From assembly GCA_030683815.1 (NCBI GenBank), contig JAUXPJ010000020.1, positions 1 to 64,000 on the forward strand: 64,000 nucleotides of DNA, given 5' to 3'. A model generated the notes under the pieces. That model was not told the DNA's origin. It saw nothing but the letters and a program-made list of their open reading frames with translations, and searched no databases. Of the stretch, positions 1 through 8,445 are shown piece by piece. Position numbers and translations under genes: made by a program. Each line of letters begins with the position of its first letter. The first letter of the stretch is position 1. Origin of the DNA: Flavobacteriaceae bacterium (GTDB taxonomy: Bacteria > Bacteroidota > Bacteroidia > Flavobacteriales > Flavobacteriaceae).

Positions 1-117
1 ATTATAAAATTATCTAAAGATTATTCATTTGACTTTTTTTATTGGCTATTTTTCAATGAATTTTCTATCAATAATTTTGATAGACCAAAACCAAACTTAA
101 TAAATTTAAAGTTTTAA
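1..117 (+). CDS. 3' end of an unidentified gene (partial)
   Basis: Frame 1 is open from the first base to a TAA at 115-117 and gives 38 residues, ending in a PKPNLINLKF-type tail after an aromatic-rich stretch. The start lies outside the window and no family is recognisable. It ends only 10 bp before the stop of the convergent truncated isomerase gene, which suggests that this gene and the broken isomerase were brought together by a rearrangement. It could also be a chance open frame in AT-rich DNA. Confidence 0.4.
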   Translation: MIKLSKDYSFDFFYWLFFNEFSINNFDRPKPNLINLKF

Positions 118-127
118 AAAATCTTTT

Positions 128-916
128 TCAGCAAACCCTAATTACTTGTCCGACACCCAATGTAAATTCAATCGGCTCTTTTCTGGAGTAGGACGAATCA
201 AAAATACTTCCATCTAACAACATCCCTTTGTAATGAACAGAAACTGTTTTTCCTTTCTCTGCATTTTTTCCACTTCCTTTTTGGATGATTTTATAACGCA
301 ATCCGCTATTGGTTTGGTCATAACCCGCCGATACACTTTCTAACAAATCTTCTTGTTCCTTTTTGACTGCTTCTGCTCTCTTTTCTAAACTTTTTTCAAA
401 AGTTCTGAAAGTTTCAACAGCTTTAAATTTTTCGGCTAATTCACCAACCCTAATAATTTCAATTGTTTCTAAAATATCATTTTGAGCGATGGTGTCAACA
501 ACATCTTGTCCTTCAATAACTTGTCCGAAAACAGTGTGTTTATTATCTAACCATGGCGTTGCAACATGAGTTATAAAAAACTGGCTTCCATTAGAAGCAG
601 GTCCAGAATTGGCCATCGATAAAATTCCTGCTTTGTCGTGTTTTAATGTTGGATGAAATTCATCATCAAAACTGTAACCAGGAGATCCTGTTCCTGTTCC
701 TAACGGACATCCACCTTGTATCATAAAATCAGCAATAACACGGTGAAATTTTAATCCGTTATAATAAGGAGTTCCTTGTGGTTTCATTTTATTTTCTAAA
801 TTTCCTTCAGCCAAAGCCACAAAATTTCCTACAGTACCGGGAGTTTTCTCAAATTCCAAGTTGATGAGAATTGTTCCTTTTGATGTTTTAATTGATGCGT
901 ATAATCCGTCTTTCAT
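128..916 (-). CDS. Peptidylprolyl isomerase, cyclophilin plus 3'-truncated FKBP domain
   Basis: Catalyses proline cis-trans isomerisation during protein folding. The N-terminal cyclophilin domain is complete, with [13 protein letters not shown] and [21 protein letters not shown] motifs. A linker of charged helix leads to an FKBP domain starting near [19 protein letters not shown]. This domain stops abruptly at GVGQVIRVC, where the family continues with a GW-type motif and about 45 more residues, so the second domain is probably non-functional. I place the start at the ATG at 916 (MKDGLYAS), in the context CATATGAAA. The longer frame to 949 begins inside a family A repeat. No signal peptide is visible. 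The truncation sits next to the partial gene ending at 117. Confidence in the family is high. Confidence 0.88.
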   Translation of the reverse strand: MKDGLYASIKTSKGTILINLEFEKTPGTVGNFVALAEGNLENKMKPQGTPYYNGLKFHRVIADFMIQGGCPLGTGTGSPGYSFDDEFHPTLKHDKAGILSMANSGPASNGSQFFITHVATPWLDNKHTVFGQVIEGQDVVDTIAQNDILETIEIIRVGELAEKFKAVETFRTFEKSLEKRAEAVKKEQEDLLESVSAGYDQTNSGLRYKIIQKGSGKNAEKGKTVSVHYKGMLLDGSIFDSSYSRKEPIEFTLGVGQVIRVC

Positions 917-946
917 ATGTGAATATTTTATTTGTTTTAATAATGT

Positions 947-1070
947 CATATGGAATAAGCCAGTTTGATGAAAATATTTTCATCAAAGTTTACTTCACAA
1001 AATTTTATTTGTTTCAGTGTTCAGTGATTGCTTCGCAATTGTTTTTTTGCAAACATGGCTATTTCATATG
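947..1070 (-). repeat. Family A repeat, copy 1 (long variant)
   Basis: On the minus strand it begins CATATGAAATAGCC and ends TTATTCCATATG, forming imperfect terminal inverted repeats. An inner stem is made of TTTGATGAAAATATTTTCATCAAA-like arms (about 969-988). This copy carries about 50 extra internal bases, absent from copies 2-5. It lies between prfC and the isomerase, directly upstream of the isomerase start. Confidence 0.75.
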
Positions 1071-1091
1071 TAAATATTTTAATTGATGTTA

Positions 1092-2693
1092 TTATTTTTT
1101 TAAAGAGTCAAATTCACTGGTAAAGTGTAATTTAACCGATGGATATTTTTGTTGTGTCATTTGAATAGTAAAAGCAGAATCAGCCAAAAATACTAATTGA
1201 TTTTGTTTATCCTTTGCTAAATAGCGTTGCTTTACTCTGAGAAATTCTTTAAATTCTTCATTTCTTTCATCATCTGGATGAACCCAGCAAGCCTTGTGTA
1301 TATTGATATTTTCATAAGAACATTTGGCTCCGTATTCATGTTCTAAACGGTATTGAATTACTTCATACTGAAGCGCGCCAACGGTTCCGATAATTTTTCT
1401 TCCGTTGTAATCTAAAGTAAATAATTGTGCCACACCTTCATCCATCAACTGATCAATTCCTTTAAATAATTGTTTAGATTTTAGAGGATCCGCATTGTTG
1501 ATGTATCTAAAATGTTCAGGAGAAAAACTTGGAATTCCTCTAAAGTTGATTTTTTCACCTTCGGTTAAGGTATCTCCAATTTTAAAATTTCCGGTATCGT
1601 GTAATCCAACAATATCACCGGGGAATGATTCTTCAACAATCTCTTTTTTCTCGGCAAAGAAAGTATTTGGACTCGAAAACTTGAATTTTTTATTGTGACG
1701 AACATGTAAATAAGGCGCATTTCGTTTAAAAATACCGGAAACAATTTTAATAAATGCCAGACGATCCCGGTGATTTGGATCCATATTGGCATGTATTTTA
1801 AAGACAAATCCGGTAAAAGTTTTTTCATCAGATCGAATCAGGCGTTCTTCTGCCTTTTTAGGAAGTGGAGTAGGAGCGATTTCAATAAAACAATCGAGCA
1901 ATTCATTTACCCCAAAATTATTTAAAGCAGAGCCAAAGAATACGGGTTGTAAATCGCCGTTTAAATATTCGTCTCTGTTAAATTCAGGGTAAACTTCATC
2001 AACTAATTCTAACTCGTCACGCAATGTTTTTGCCGATTTTTTACCAATTAAATGCTCTAATTCTGAACTCTCAATATCTGTAAATTCAACACCTGTAGAT
2101 ATTTTTTGCTTTAAATCGGGTGAAAATAAATTCAGTTTTTTATCCCAAATATTATAGATTCCTTTAAAATCGTAGCCCATTCCGATCGGAAAACTGAGTG
2201 GAGTTACACGTAAACCAAGTTTTTGTTCTACTTCATCCATCAAATCAAAAGCATCTTTTCCTTCACGGTCTAATTTATTGATAAAAACAATCATCGGAAT
2301 ATTGCGCATTCTGCAAACTTCAACCAATTTTTCGGTTTGTTCTTCCACTCCTTTGGCAACATCAATTACAACAATCACACTGTCAACAGCCGTTAAAGTT
2401 CTAAAAGTATCTTCGGCAAAATCTTTGTGACCTGGAGTATCTAATATGTTAATTTTCTTTCCTTTATATTCAAAAGCTAATACGGATGTTGAAACAGAAA
2501 TTCCACGCTGCCGTTCAATTTCCATAAAATCGGAAGTAGCTCCTTTCTTAATTTTATTGCTTTTTACCGCACCCGCTTCCTGAATTGCACCACCAAACAA
2601 CAATAACTTTTCGGTTAAAGTTGTTTTACCGGCATCGGGATGCGAGATAATTCCGAAGGTTCTTCTGCGTTGTATTTCTTTTAAAAAACTCAT
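1092..2693 (-). CDS. prfC: Peptide chain release factor 3 (RF3)
   Basis: Cytosolic translational GTPase that recycles release factors RF1/RF2 from the ribosome after peptide release. The 533-residue length is normal for RF3. The G1 loop is SHPDAGKTT, G3 is DTPGHKDF and G4 is NKLDRE, followed by EF-Tu-like domain II and the RF3 C-terminal domain. The N-terminal MSFLKEIQRRRTFGIISHPDAGKT matches the family start. A minus-strand TATCTTTG box lies 19 bp upstream of the ATG. It is divergent from idi. Confidence 0.97.
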   Translation of the reverse strand: MSFLKEIQRRRTFGIISHPDAGKTTLTEKLLLFGGAIQEAGAVKSNKIKKGATSDFMEIERQRGISVSTSVLAFEYKGKKINILDTPGHKDFAEDTFRTLTAVDSVIVVIDVAKGVEEQTEKLVEVCRMRNIPMIVFINKLDREGKDAFDLMDEVEQKLGLRVTPLSFPIGMGYDFKGIYNIWDKKLNLFSPDLKQKISTGVEFTDIESSELEHLIGKKSAKTLRDELELVDEVYPEFNRDEYLNGDLQPVFFGSALNNFGVNELLDCFIEIAPTPLPKKAEERLIRSDEKTFTGFVFKIHANMDPNHRDRLAFIKIVSGIFKRNAPYLHVRHNKKFKFSSPNTFFAEKKEIVEESFPGDIVGLHDTGNFKIGDTLTEGEKINFRGIPSFSPEHFRYINNADPLKSKQLFKGIDQLMDEGVAQLFTLDYNGRKIIGTVGALQYEVIQYRLEHEYGAKCSYENINIHKACWVHPDDERNEEFKEFLRVKQRYLAKDKQNQLVFLADSAFTIQMTQQKYPSVKLHFTSEFDSLKK

Positions 2694-2711
2694 GAATTTT
2701 TAATTGAGGTG

Positions 2712-2719
2712 CAAAGATA
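2712..2719 (-). promoter_or_regulatory. -7 box of prfC promoter
   Basis: TATCTTTG on the minus strand matches the Bacteroidota -7 consensus TAnnTTTG. A TTTTG at 2737-2741 lies 17 bp further upstream as a -33-like element. Confidence 0.6.
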
Positions 2720-2815
2720 CATCAATCTGCTAACTTCCAAAATTATATGAATTTATTTTGATGATTTCTAAAACCGATCTATAAAAACTTTAAAATTTAA
2801 ATTCATAAAAATTTG

Positions 2816-2823
2816 TAAATTTG
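2816..2823 (+). promoter_or_regulatory. -7 box of idi promoter
   Basis: TAAATTTG, 17 bp before the idi ATG, matches TAnnTTTG. It implies a very short leader for the idi-queD transcript. Confidence 0.55.
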
Positions 2824-2840
2824 TTTAAAATCAAAAAAAT

Positions 2841-3359
2841 ATGGCAGAAGAACTGGTAATTTTAGTAAATCAAAATGATGAGCAAATAGGACTGATGCCT
2901 AAAATGGAAGCGCATGAAAAAGGAATACTTCACAGGGCTTTTTCGGTTTTTGTATTTAATAAAGCCGGTGAATTGCTATTGCAACAGCGTGCAGCTTCAA
3001 AATACCATTCTCCATTATTGTGGACCAATACTTGTTGTAGCCATCAACGTAATGGCGAACGCAATATAGAGGCCGGCAAAAGAAGATTGCAGGAAGAAAT
3101 GGGATTCGTATGTGAATTAAGAGAAGTTACTTCTTTTATTTACAAAGCTCCATTTGAAAACGGATTGACAGAACACGAGCTGGATCATATCATGATTGGT
3201 TATTTTGATAAAAATCCTGAAATAAATAAGGATGAAGTAGCGCGTTATAAATGGCTGACTTTAGAAGATGTAAAAAAGGATATTTTTGAAAATCCAGATC
3301 AATATACAGCTTGGTTTAAAATCATTTTTGACAATTTTTATCACTATTTAAATAGTTAA
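2841..3359 (+). CDS. idi: Isopentenyl-diphosphate delta-isomerase, type 1
   Basis: Interconverts isopentenyl and dimethylallyl diphosphate in isoprenoid synthesis in the cytosol. The 172-residue protein has the type 1 IDI architecture: an N-terminal strand with HRAFSVFVFN, the cysteine-containing WTNTCCSHQRNGE motif, a Nudix-like helix (AGKRRLQEEMGF) and the TEHELDHIMIG segment with conserved acidic residues. The ATG gives the usual N-terminus (MAEELVILVNQND). It is followed after 3 bp by queD, so the two are probably co-transcribed. Confidence 0.95.
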   Translation: MAEELVILVNQNDEQIGLMPKMEAHEKGILHRAFSVFVFNKAGELLLQQRAASKYHSPLLWTNTCCSHQRNGERNIEAGKRRLQEEMGFVCELREVTSFIYKAPFENGLTEHELDHIMIGYFDKNPEINKDEVARYKWLTLEDVKKDIFENPDQYTAWFKIIFDNFYHYLNS

Positions 3360-3362
3360 TTT

Positions 3363-3773
3363 ATGAATGTAACAGTCAGTAGAAAAGCGCATTTTAATGC
3401 CGCACATAAGTTATATAACAGTGATTGGACTGATGCAAGAAATGCTGTAGTTTTTGGCAAATGCAGCAACCCAAACTTTCATGGCCATAATTACGAATTA
3501 ATTGTGAGTGTTAAAGGTTCTGTTCATCCGGAAACAGGTTTTGTGATGGATATGAAGGAATTAAAAAAGATGATCAATGCTGAAATTATTGATGCTTTTG
3601 ATCACAAAAATCTCAATGAAGAAGTCCCGGAGTTTAAAAAGTTAAATCCGACAGCTGAAAATATAGCTGTAGTTATATGGAATAAATTACGTTTAAAAAT
3701 AGCAATAAATTTAGCATTAACGATTACCTTGTACGAAACACCAAGAAATTTTGTAACTTATACAGGAGAATAA
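3363..3773 (+). CDS. queD: 6-pyruvoyltetrahydropterin synthase / 6-carboxytetrahydropterin synthase family
   Basis: Member of the PTPS/QueD family that makes 6-carboxytetrahydropterin for queuosine. Zinc ligands are visible in FNAAHKL and FHGHNYE, and the cysteine of KCSNPNFHGH is the catalytic candidate. DAFDHKNLN and the C-terminal LYETPRNFVTY complete the T-fold signature. The length of 136 residues is typical. It starts 3 bp after the idi stop. Whether it serves queuosine or another pterin pathway cannot be told from this window. Confidence 0.9.
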   Translation: MNVTVSRKAHFNAAHKLYNSDWTDARNAVVFGKCSNPNFHGHNYELIVSVKGSVHPETGFVMDMKELKKMINAEIIDAFDHKNLNEEVPEFKKLNPTAENIAVVIWNKLRLKIAINLALTITLYETPRNFVTYTGE

Positions 3774-3812
3774 TATTTTTTGTATCTTTATTAACCAATA
3801 AAAACTAAGAAT

Positions 3813-3929
3813 ATGGGTAAAGAAAAATCGCCTTCAAAAAATAGCCCTAAAAAACAGGCTGAGAAATCTTTAAAAGAAAAAAGACTTGAAAAAAAAGCGA
3901 AACAAGCTGAAAAAAGAAAAACTGATTAA
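3813..3929 (+). CDS. Small lysine-rich basic protein, 38 residues
   Basis: A 39-codon frame beginning MGKEKSPSKNSPKKQ and ending KRKTD, almost entirely Lys, Glu, Ala and Ser. It is followed directly by a strong hairpin terminator, and a TATCTTTA-like box (3782-3789) precedes it, which supports a real transcription unit. The composition suggests an unstructured or nucleic-acid-associated peptide, but the function is unknown. Confidence 0.6.
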   Translation: MGKEKSPSKNSPKKQAEKSLKEKRLEKKAKQAEKRKTD

Positions 3930-3930
3930 T

Positions 3931-3959
3931 AAAAAATCCCGAAAAAATCGGGATTTTTT
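3931..3959. terminator. Bidirectional hairpin terminator
   Basis: AAAAAATCCCGA pairs with TCGGGATTTTTT around a five-A loop. T-runs on both strands can serve the small basic gene on the plus strand and the deaminase gene on the minus strand, whose stop it overlaps. Confidence 0.85.
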
Positions 3960-4965
3960 ATGCATTTGATTTGAAATATGCTGCTAATTCTTGTAAATAT
4001 TTGTTTTTAGTTTCGGGTTCTAACAAGGAATATTCAAAAGAGTTTTTGGCAATTTGATATATATCTTCTTTGGTTAAATTCAATGCTTCCTGAATGGCTT
4101 CATAATTTTTGTTGACTTGTCCGCCAAAATAAGCCGGATCGTCAGAATTTACAGTAACTTTCAAGCCTAAGTCCATCATTTTTTTAAGTGGATGATCTTT
4201 TAAATCATCAACCACTTTTAAAGCTAAATTGGAGAGCGGACAAATAGTTAAAGCCAAATTACGTTTGATAATTTCTGTCACTAATTGTTCATCTTGTAAT
4301 GAATTGTTTCCGTGATCAATTCGTTTTATTCCCAATAAATCAATAGCTTCCCAAACGTAATCAGCATTACCATCTTCACCGGCGTGTGCTAAGGGGATAT
4401 AACCTTCCAAAACAGAAGCTTTAAAAACGTTTTGAAACTTTGATGGAGGATTCCCTTTTTCTGAAGAGTCTAATCCGATAGCTTTAATTTTATGTTTAAA
4501 GGGTAAAGAATCTGTTAAAGTTTTAAAAGCTTCTTCTTCAGATAAATGTCTTAAATAACTCATGATTAAAAACGAAGTTATACCGAAATTCTTTTTGGCA
4601 TCTTCTGTGGCACGTGAAATGCCGTTAATCACCGTTTCAAATGAAATACCTCTGTCTGTATGTGTTTGTGGGTCAAACATTATTTCGGTGTGACGCACAT
4701 TTTGTTCTTGACATTTGGTAAGATAACTATAAGTTAAATCGTAGAAATCTTGCTCATGGATTAAAACACCGGCGCCTTGATAATAGATGTCCAAAAAATC
4801 TTGTAAACAACTAAATTGATATGCTTTAGCTAATTCTTCTACCGATGAATACGGAAGTTTTATCTGATTGCGTTGCGCAATTTTGAACATTAATTCAGGT
4901 TCAAAAGTGCCTTCAATGTGAAGATGCAATTCTGACTTGGGTAAATTTTGGATAAATGATTTCAT
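3958..4965 (-). CDS. add: Adenosine/adenine deaminase family
   Basis: Zinc hydrolase that deaminates adenosine or adenine in purine salvage. The N-terminal SELHLHIEG supplies metal ligands, HAGED the catalytic region, and SDDPAYFGG the late aspartates. The SDDPAYFGG and GLDSSEKGNPP forms are those of the adenine-deaminase branch of the family (Aah1-like) rather than classical adenosine deaminase, so adenine may be the real substrate (inference). I use the ATG at 4965 (MKSFIQNLPKSELHLH): the longer frame to 5013 would place its start upstream of a TATTTTTG box at 4996-5003, outside the expected transcript. Confidence 0.9.
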   Translation of the reverse strand: MKSFIQNLPKSELHLHIEGTFEPELMFKIAQRNQIKLPYSSVEELAKAYQFSCLQDFLDIYYQGAGVLIHEQDFYDLTYSYLTKCQEQNVRHTEIMFDPQTHTDRGISFETVINGISRATEDAKKNFGITSFLIMSYLRHLSEEEAFKTLTDSLPFKHKIKAIGLDSSEKGNPPSKFQNVFKASVLEGYIPLAHAGEDGNADYVWEAIDLLGIKRIDHGNNSLQDEQLVTEIIKRNLALTICPLSNLALKVVDDLKDHPLKKMMDLGLKVTVNSDDPAYFGGQVNKNYEAIQEALNLTKEDIYQIAKNSFEYSLLEPETKNKYLQELAAYFKSNA

Positions 4966-4995
4966 TTCAAGAGAGATTAAGAGTAGTTTCTTTTG

Positions 4996-5003
4996 CAAAA
5001 ATA
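4996..5003 (-). promoter_or_regulatory. -7 box of the deaminase promoter
   Basis: TATTTTTG on the minus strand, about 30 bp upstream of the ATG at 4965. It decides the start choice for this gene. Confidence 0.55.
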
Positions 5004-5160
5004 GTACAATCAACTCAAAGCTGTTTATAAAATAAATATTTTTTCAATTGAATATTTTATACATAAATTAATATTATCAGTATCATTAATACTTTAAAAG
5101 CAAACTATTTACTTCTATCAAATTCTTAAAAATTTACTGTAAATATTTATTAAAATGTAC

Positions 5161-5168
5161 TACATTTG
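5161..5168 (+). promoter_or_regulatory. -7 box for the 5187 gene
   Basis: TACATTTG matches TAnnTTTG, 18 bp before the ATG at 5187. The longer frame with a TTG start at 5166 overlaps this box and is therefore unlikely. Confidence 0.6.
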
Positions 5169-5186
5169 CGCCATAAAAATAAAACT

Positions 5187-5453
5187 ATGGCAAGCGTAAA
5201 AAATTTAAAGAAAGACATTAATTATGTTTTAGGTGATATTGTTGATGCAATTTATTTATGGGAAATGTACAATCCTAAAGCTGATAACAAAGCATCTCAA
5301 GCCGTTGTAGAAGATGCATTTACATCGTATGATCAATTGATTGAGAAAGTTAATCAAAAAAAGATTGAAAATAAAAAAGCGCATTTTTCTTCAGTGAGAA
5401 AAGAGTTGGAAACTGTGGCTAATTCACTTGTAGAAAAAGTAAACGGCTTATAA
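5187..5453 (+). CDS. Conserved small hypothetical protein, 88 residues
   Basis: Begins MASVKNLKKDINYVLGDIVDAIY and is mostly charged alpha helix, with no signal peptide and no membrane segment. The start at 5187 follows directly from the promoter box at 5161-5168. It resembles small conserved hypothetical proteins of flavobacteria, and I recognise no named domain. The next gene (5507) lies 53 bp downstream on the same strand and may be co-transcribed. Confidence 0.75.
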   Translation: MASVKNLKKDINYVLGDIVDAIYLWEMYNPKADNKASQAVVEDAFTSYDQLIEKVNQKKIENKKAHFSSVRKELETVANSLVEKVNGL

Positions 5454-5506
5454 TAAATAAGAAAAACTTTCGTTATAGTTTTAACTAATCTTATTTGATT
5501 AAACCC

Positions 5507-5710
5507 ATGGCAAGAGCAATATACGATTACACTAAAACAGTACTGGAAAGAGTCAGTTTCGATGTGGAGTTATTTTGTAGAGAATTGTCCAAGGCAGTTC
5601 AAAGACTTTTGCCTTTTGAAATAAATGAATTACGAATTTGGTTATTTGAGTTTACCAAAGACAAACCACAACTTTATTCGTGTATTCACATCATAGAAAA
5701 TAAAAAATAA
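5507..5710 (+). CDS. Small hypothetical protein, 67 residues
   Basis: Begins MARAIYDYTKTVLERVSFD. The open frame extends four codons upstream to 5495, but the ATG at 5507 gives a sensible start. The protein is soluble and helical, with a hydrophobic C-terminal part. It is followed immediately by a hairpin terminator, which marks it as the last gene of the 5187-5710 unit. Function unknown. Confidence 0.7.
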   Translation: MARAIYDYTKTVLERVSFDVELFCRELSKAVQRLLPFEINELRIWLFEFTKDKPQLYSCIHIIENKK

Positions 5711-5738
5711 AAGGAGTTAATAAACTCCTTTTGTTTTT
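5710..5738. terminator. Bidirectional hairpin terminator
   Basis: AAAGGAGTT and AACTCCTTT form a perfect 9-bp stem with an AATA loop, followed by TTGTTTTTT. It overlaps the last codons of the convergent oxyR gene. Confidence 0.8.
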
Positions 5739-6670
5739 TGCAGCGGACTGATGATTTTGACATCATGAAAAGCAATTGCCCCTCTTACAACTCCATCAAT
5801 CGTAGTTTTTAAAGCTTCAATTAATTGCATTTTTAATTGAGATTTATGATGAATAATACTTACTGCTCTGGCAGGAACTGGAGTTGTAAATTCTCTCAAA
5901 TATTTTTTATCACTATCATTTAAATCAAAAGTTGTTAAATACGGAAGCAAAGTCATACCCATATTTTCTTTTGATAATTTAATAAGTGTCTCAAAATTAC
6001 CGCTCTGAAATTGAAATCCGGGTTTATTGTTATTTGGTAAAATATTGCATAAATTGATAATGCTGTCTTTAAAGCAATGTCCATCTCTTAAAAGTAGGAT
6101 GTCATTAAGATTTAATTCTGATGGATCAATTTTTTGTTTACTGTATAATCGGTGACTTTCAGGAATAAAATTTACAAATGGTTCGTAATACAAAATTTTT
6201 TCTTTGATGTTTTCATTTTCAAGCGGAGTTGCAGCGATAGCAGCATCCAAATGACCATCGGTTAGTTTTTTGATAATTTCTTGAGTGGTAAGTTCTTCAA
6301 CAATTAAATTGACTTTTGAATACTTTTTTAAAAAAGTTTTTAGAAACATCGGTAAAAGTGTAGGCGTAATTGTTGGAATAATTCCCACTCTAAAATCGCC
6401 GCCGATAAATCCTTTTTGCTGATCAACTATATCAGCTAAACGATTGCTTTCATTGACAATTGTTTTGGCCTGTTCAACCACTTTTTCCCCAATCTCGGTA
6501 AGTGCAATTGGTTTTTTATTGCGATTAAAAATTTGGATTTCCAATTCATCTTCAAGCTTTTGTATTTGCATACTTAAAGTAGGTTGAGTAACAAAAGAAT
6601 GCTCTGCAGCAATGGTGAAATTTCTATATTCAGCAACAGCTAGGACGTATTTAAGTTGTGTAATAGTCAT
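5717..6670 (-). CDS. oxyR: Hydrogen peroxide-responsive LysR regulator OxyR
   Basis: LysR-type transcription factor that senses peroxide through a disulfide. The N-terminal winged helix (MTITQLKYVLAVAEYRNFT...FVTQPTLSMQIQKLEDEL) is followed by the periplasmic-binding-like sensor domain. With the ATG at 6670 the redox pair in RDGHCFKDSIINLC falls at Cys199 and Cys208, the same numbers and eight-residue spacing as E. coli OxyR, which supports both the start and the assignment. Targets such as catalase or Dps are not in this window. Upstream DNA contains CTAT and ATAG half-sites (about 6700-6722) that may serve autoregulation. Confidence 0.95.
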   Translation of the reverse strand: MTITQLKYVLAVAEYRNFTIAAEHSFVTQPTLSMQIQKLEDELEIQIFNRNKKPIALTEIGEKVVEQAKTIVNESNRLADIVDQQKGFIGGDFRVGIIPTITPTLLPMFLKTFLKKYSKVNLIVEELTTQEIIKKLTDGHLDAAIAATPLENENIKEKILYYEPFVNFIPESHRLYSKQKIDPSELNLNDILLLRDGHCFKDSIINLCNILPNNNKPGFQFQSGNFETLIKLSKENMGMTLLPYLTTFDLNDSDKKYLREFTTPVPARAVSIIHHKSQLKMQLIEALKTTIDGVVRGAIAFHDVKIISPLQKTKGVY

Positions 6671-6770
6671 CGTTATCAATATTTGCGATAAAGATATAAA
6701 AACTATTGATAATGCTTATAGAAAAAAGTGATTGAATTTTAAAGAAAAAAATAATAAGAGAAATAACTAC

Positions 6771-7583
6771 TTAATACGATTGCCAAAAATCACGTTTTTT
6801 ATTAAGTTCTTCTTCACTTTTAACATATTCTTCAAGCGGTGTAACTTTTAAAAATGATGGATGCTGTTCAATAGCAAATTCAATTTTTTCAATGATACTT
6901 TCAACTTTTTCATTTTCATAGTCAATCTCCAGTGGAGCTTTGATTACCATTGACTGTAAAATTCCGCGTTTTTTCAAAAACAATCCTTTTTTATCAAAAG
7001 AACGTCTAAATCCGTCAATTACAATTGGAACAACAATTGGTTTGTAAGTTTTTATAATGTGAACGGTTCCTCTTCTAATTGGCTTAAAAGGTTTTGTAGT
7101 TCCTTGAGGAAAGGTAATGACCCAACCATCATTTAATGCAATACCAATATTGCTGATATCAGACATTTTAACTTGTCTATTCACCTCTTTGCCCGAATTT
7201 CTCCAAGTTCTGTCGATAGAAACTGAACCGGCATAGGCAAAAATCTTAGGTAAAATACCAGATTTCATGGTTTCAGAAGCGGCTATAAAATAAATATTCA
7301 GTTTTGGATGCCAAATATATCCTATGTTTTTTATGGTATCTACACGTCCTTTAAGCGATGCATTGAATACGTGCATCATGGCTGCAACATCAGCAAAATA
7401 GGTTTGATGATTAGAAACAAACAAAACATTATTAGGAGGTAAATCTCTAATAAATTCTGAACCTTCAATTTTTAGCTGATTAAAACCCCGGTAACGTTGA
7501 TGAGAGATAATGCCAAAAAATCGAATTAACCACTTTTTTAAGAGCAAAATTTGTCCAAAAGGATTCCGTTTAAATATTGGCAT
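6771..7583 (-). CDS. PlsC-like 1-acylglycerol-3-phosphate acyltransferase
   Basis: Membrane-associated glycerolipid acyltransferase. The acyltransferase signature is NHQTYFAD (HX4D) near residue 58, followed by an FPQGTTKPF block in the position of the usual EGT motif, where glutamine replaces the common glutamate. Length 270 residues. A minus-strand TAAATTTG at 7605-7612 is a -7 box 21 bp upstream. The substrate cannot be told from sequence: phosphatidic acid synthesis or an ornithine/amino-lipid pathway are both possible. Confidence 0.85.
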   Translation of the reverse strand: MPIFKRNPFGQILLLKKWLIRFFGIISHQRYRGFNQLKIEGSEFIRDLPPNNVLFVSNHQTYFADVAAMMHVFNASLKGRVDTIKNIGYIWHPKLNIYFIAASETMKSGILPKIFAYAGSVSIDRTWRNSGKEVNRQVKMSDISNIGIALNDGWVITFPQGTTKPFKPIRRGTVHIIKTYKPIVVPIVIDGFRRSFDKKGLFLKKRGILQSMVIKAPLEIDYENEKVESIIEKIEFAIEQHPSFLKVTPLEEYVKSEEELNKKRDFWQSY

Positions 7584-7604
7584 AAATAGTTAAGTTAGTC
7601 TTTG

Positions 7605-7612
7605 CAAATTTA
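7605..7612 (-). promoter_or_regulatory. -7 box of acyltransferase promoter
   Basis: TAAATTTG on the minus strand, matching TAnnTTTG, just upstream of the ATG at 7583. Confidence 0.5.
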
Positions 7613-7626
7613 ATAAGAAAATCGGA

Positions 7627-8259
7627 TTATAATAATTTAATTAAATCATTGATTTCACTTAACATCATCGCTGTTGCTCCCCAAACTATTTCTCCATTTA
7701 ATTTGAAACATGGAACCTCCGTATTTTTAGCGTAAGATGTGTTAAGTTTTATAGTTGATAAATTGTTAATATTCATTAAATCAGCTAGTTTAACTTCTAT
7801 CACATTTTCAACTTCATCATTTTTGTAAAAAAACGGATGATAATTTATATGACCAAGAAAAGGTGTTACACAAAAATTACTTGGCGGAATATAAACTTCA
7901 GTAATCGTTCTGATAAGATGTACATCTTCTTTGTTGATGCCAATTTCTTCATTAGTTTCTCTTAATGCGGTATTTTTCATTAAAATATCGGCATATTCGT
8001 GTTTTCCCCCCGGGAAACTTATTTGAGCTGAATGCGTTCCGTTATATTTTGCCCGTTTGGTTAATAATAACATTGTTTCATTTGATTGGTTTGGATAAAA
8101 AAGCACTAAAACCGCTGCTTTTTTTGGATTCAATCGTTTTATTTTTTCTTTGTCAAAAAGTTTTCTTAATTCGGGAGCCATTTTAAATTGAGAATCTAAT
8201 CCGCCTAATGGCAATTTTTTTAATTTTGAAATGTTGGAAAGGAAAAAATCAAATTGCAT
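7627..8259 (-). CDS. Nudix hydrolase, CoA pyrophosphatase type
   Basis: Hydrolyses nucleoside-diphosphate-linked compounds, probably coenzyme A to 3',5'-ADP and 4'-phosphopantetheine. The CoA-pyrophosphatase signature LLLTKRAKYNGTHSAQISFPGG precedes the Nudix box GGKHEYAD...ALRETNEEIGI. The 210-residue length matches NudL-like enzymes. A TAAATTTG box at 8286-8293 (minus strand) precedes it. It lies 43 bp upstream of the PlsC-like gene, which has its own promoter box. Confidence 0.9.
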   Translation of the reverse strand: MQFDFFLSNISKLKKLPLGGLDSQFKMAPELRKLFDKEKIKRLNPKKAAVLVLFYPNQSNETMLLLTKRAKYNGTHSAQISFPGGKHEYADILMKNTALRETNEEIGINKEDVHLIRTITEVYIPPSNFCVTPFLGHINYHPFFYKNDEVENVIEVKLADLMNINNLSTIKLNTSYAKNTEVPCFKLNGEIVWGATAMMLSEINDLIKLL

Positions 8260-8285
8260 ATTATTCTTGTTTTCGGCAATTGCAT

Positions 8286-8293
8286 CAAATTTA
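8286..8293 (-). promoter_or_regulatory. -7 box of Nudix gene promoter
   Basis: TAAATTTG on the minus strand, 26 bp before the ATG at 8259. Confidence 0.5.
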
Positions 8294-8445
8294 GGGAATC
8301 AAAATTAAACAATTCATCTTCGTTTTTCGACAATTCGGATTTATTATTTTTTAAAAAAAGAGGTCTAGTGACATTGAGGTATTATAAATAAAGAAATTAT
8401 ATTGATACTACAGATAACAGCAGTTATTTAATTTTCAGTTATTTA

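Noticed and set aside
892-1086. Plus-strand 64-codon frame
   Set aside because: It runs through the family A repeat and the isomerase start region, with no protein-like composition.
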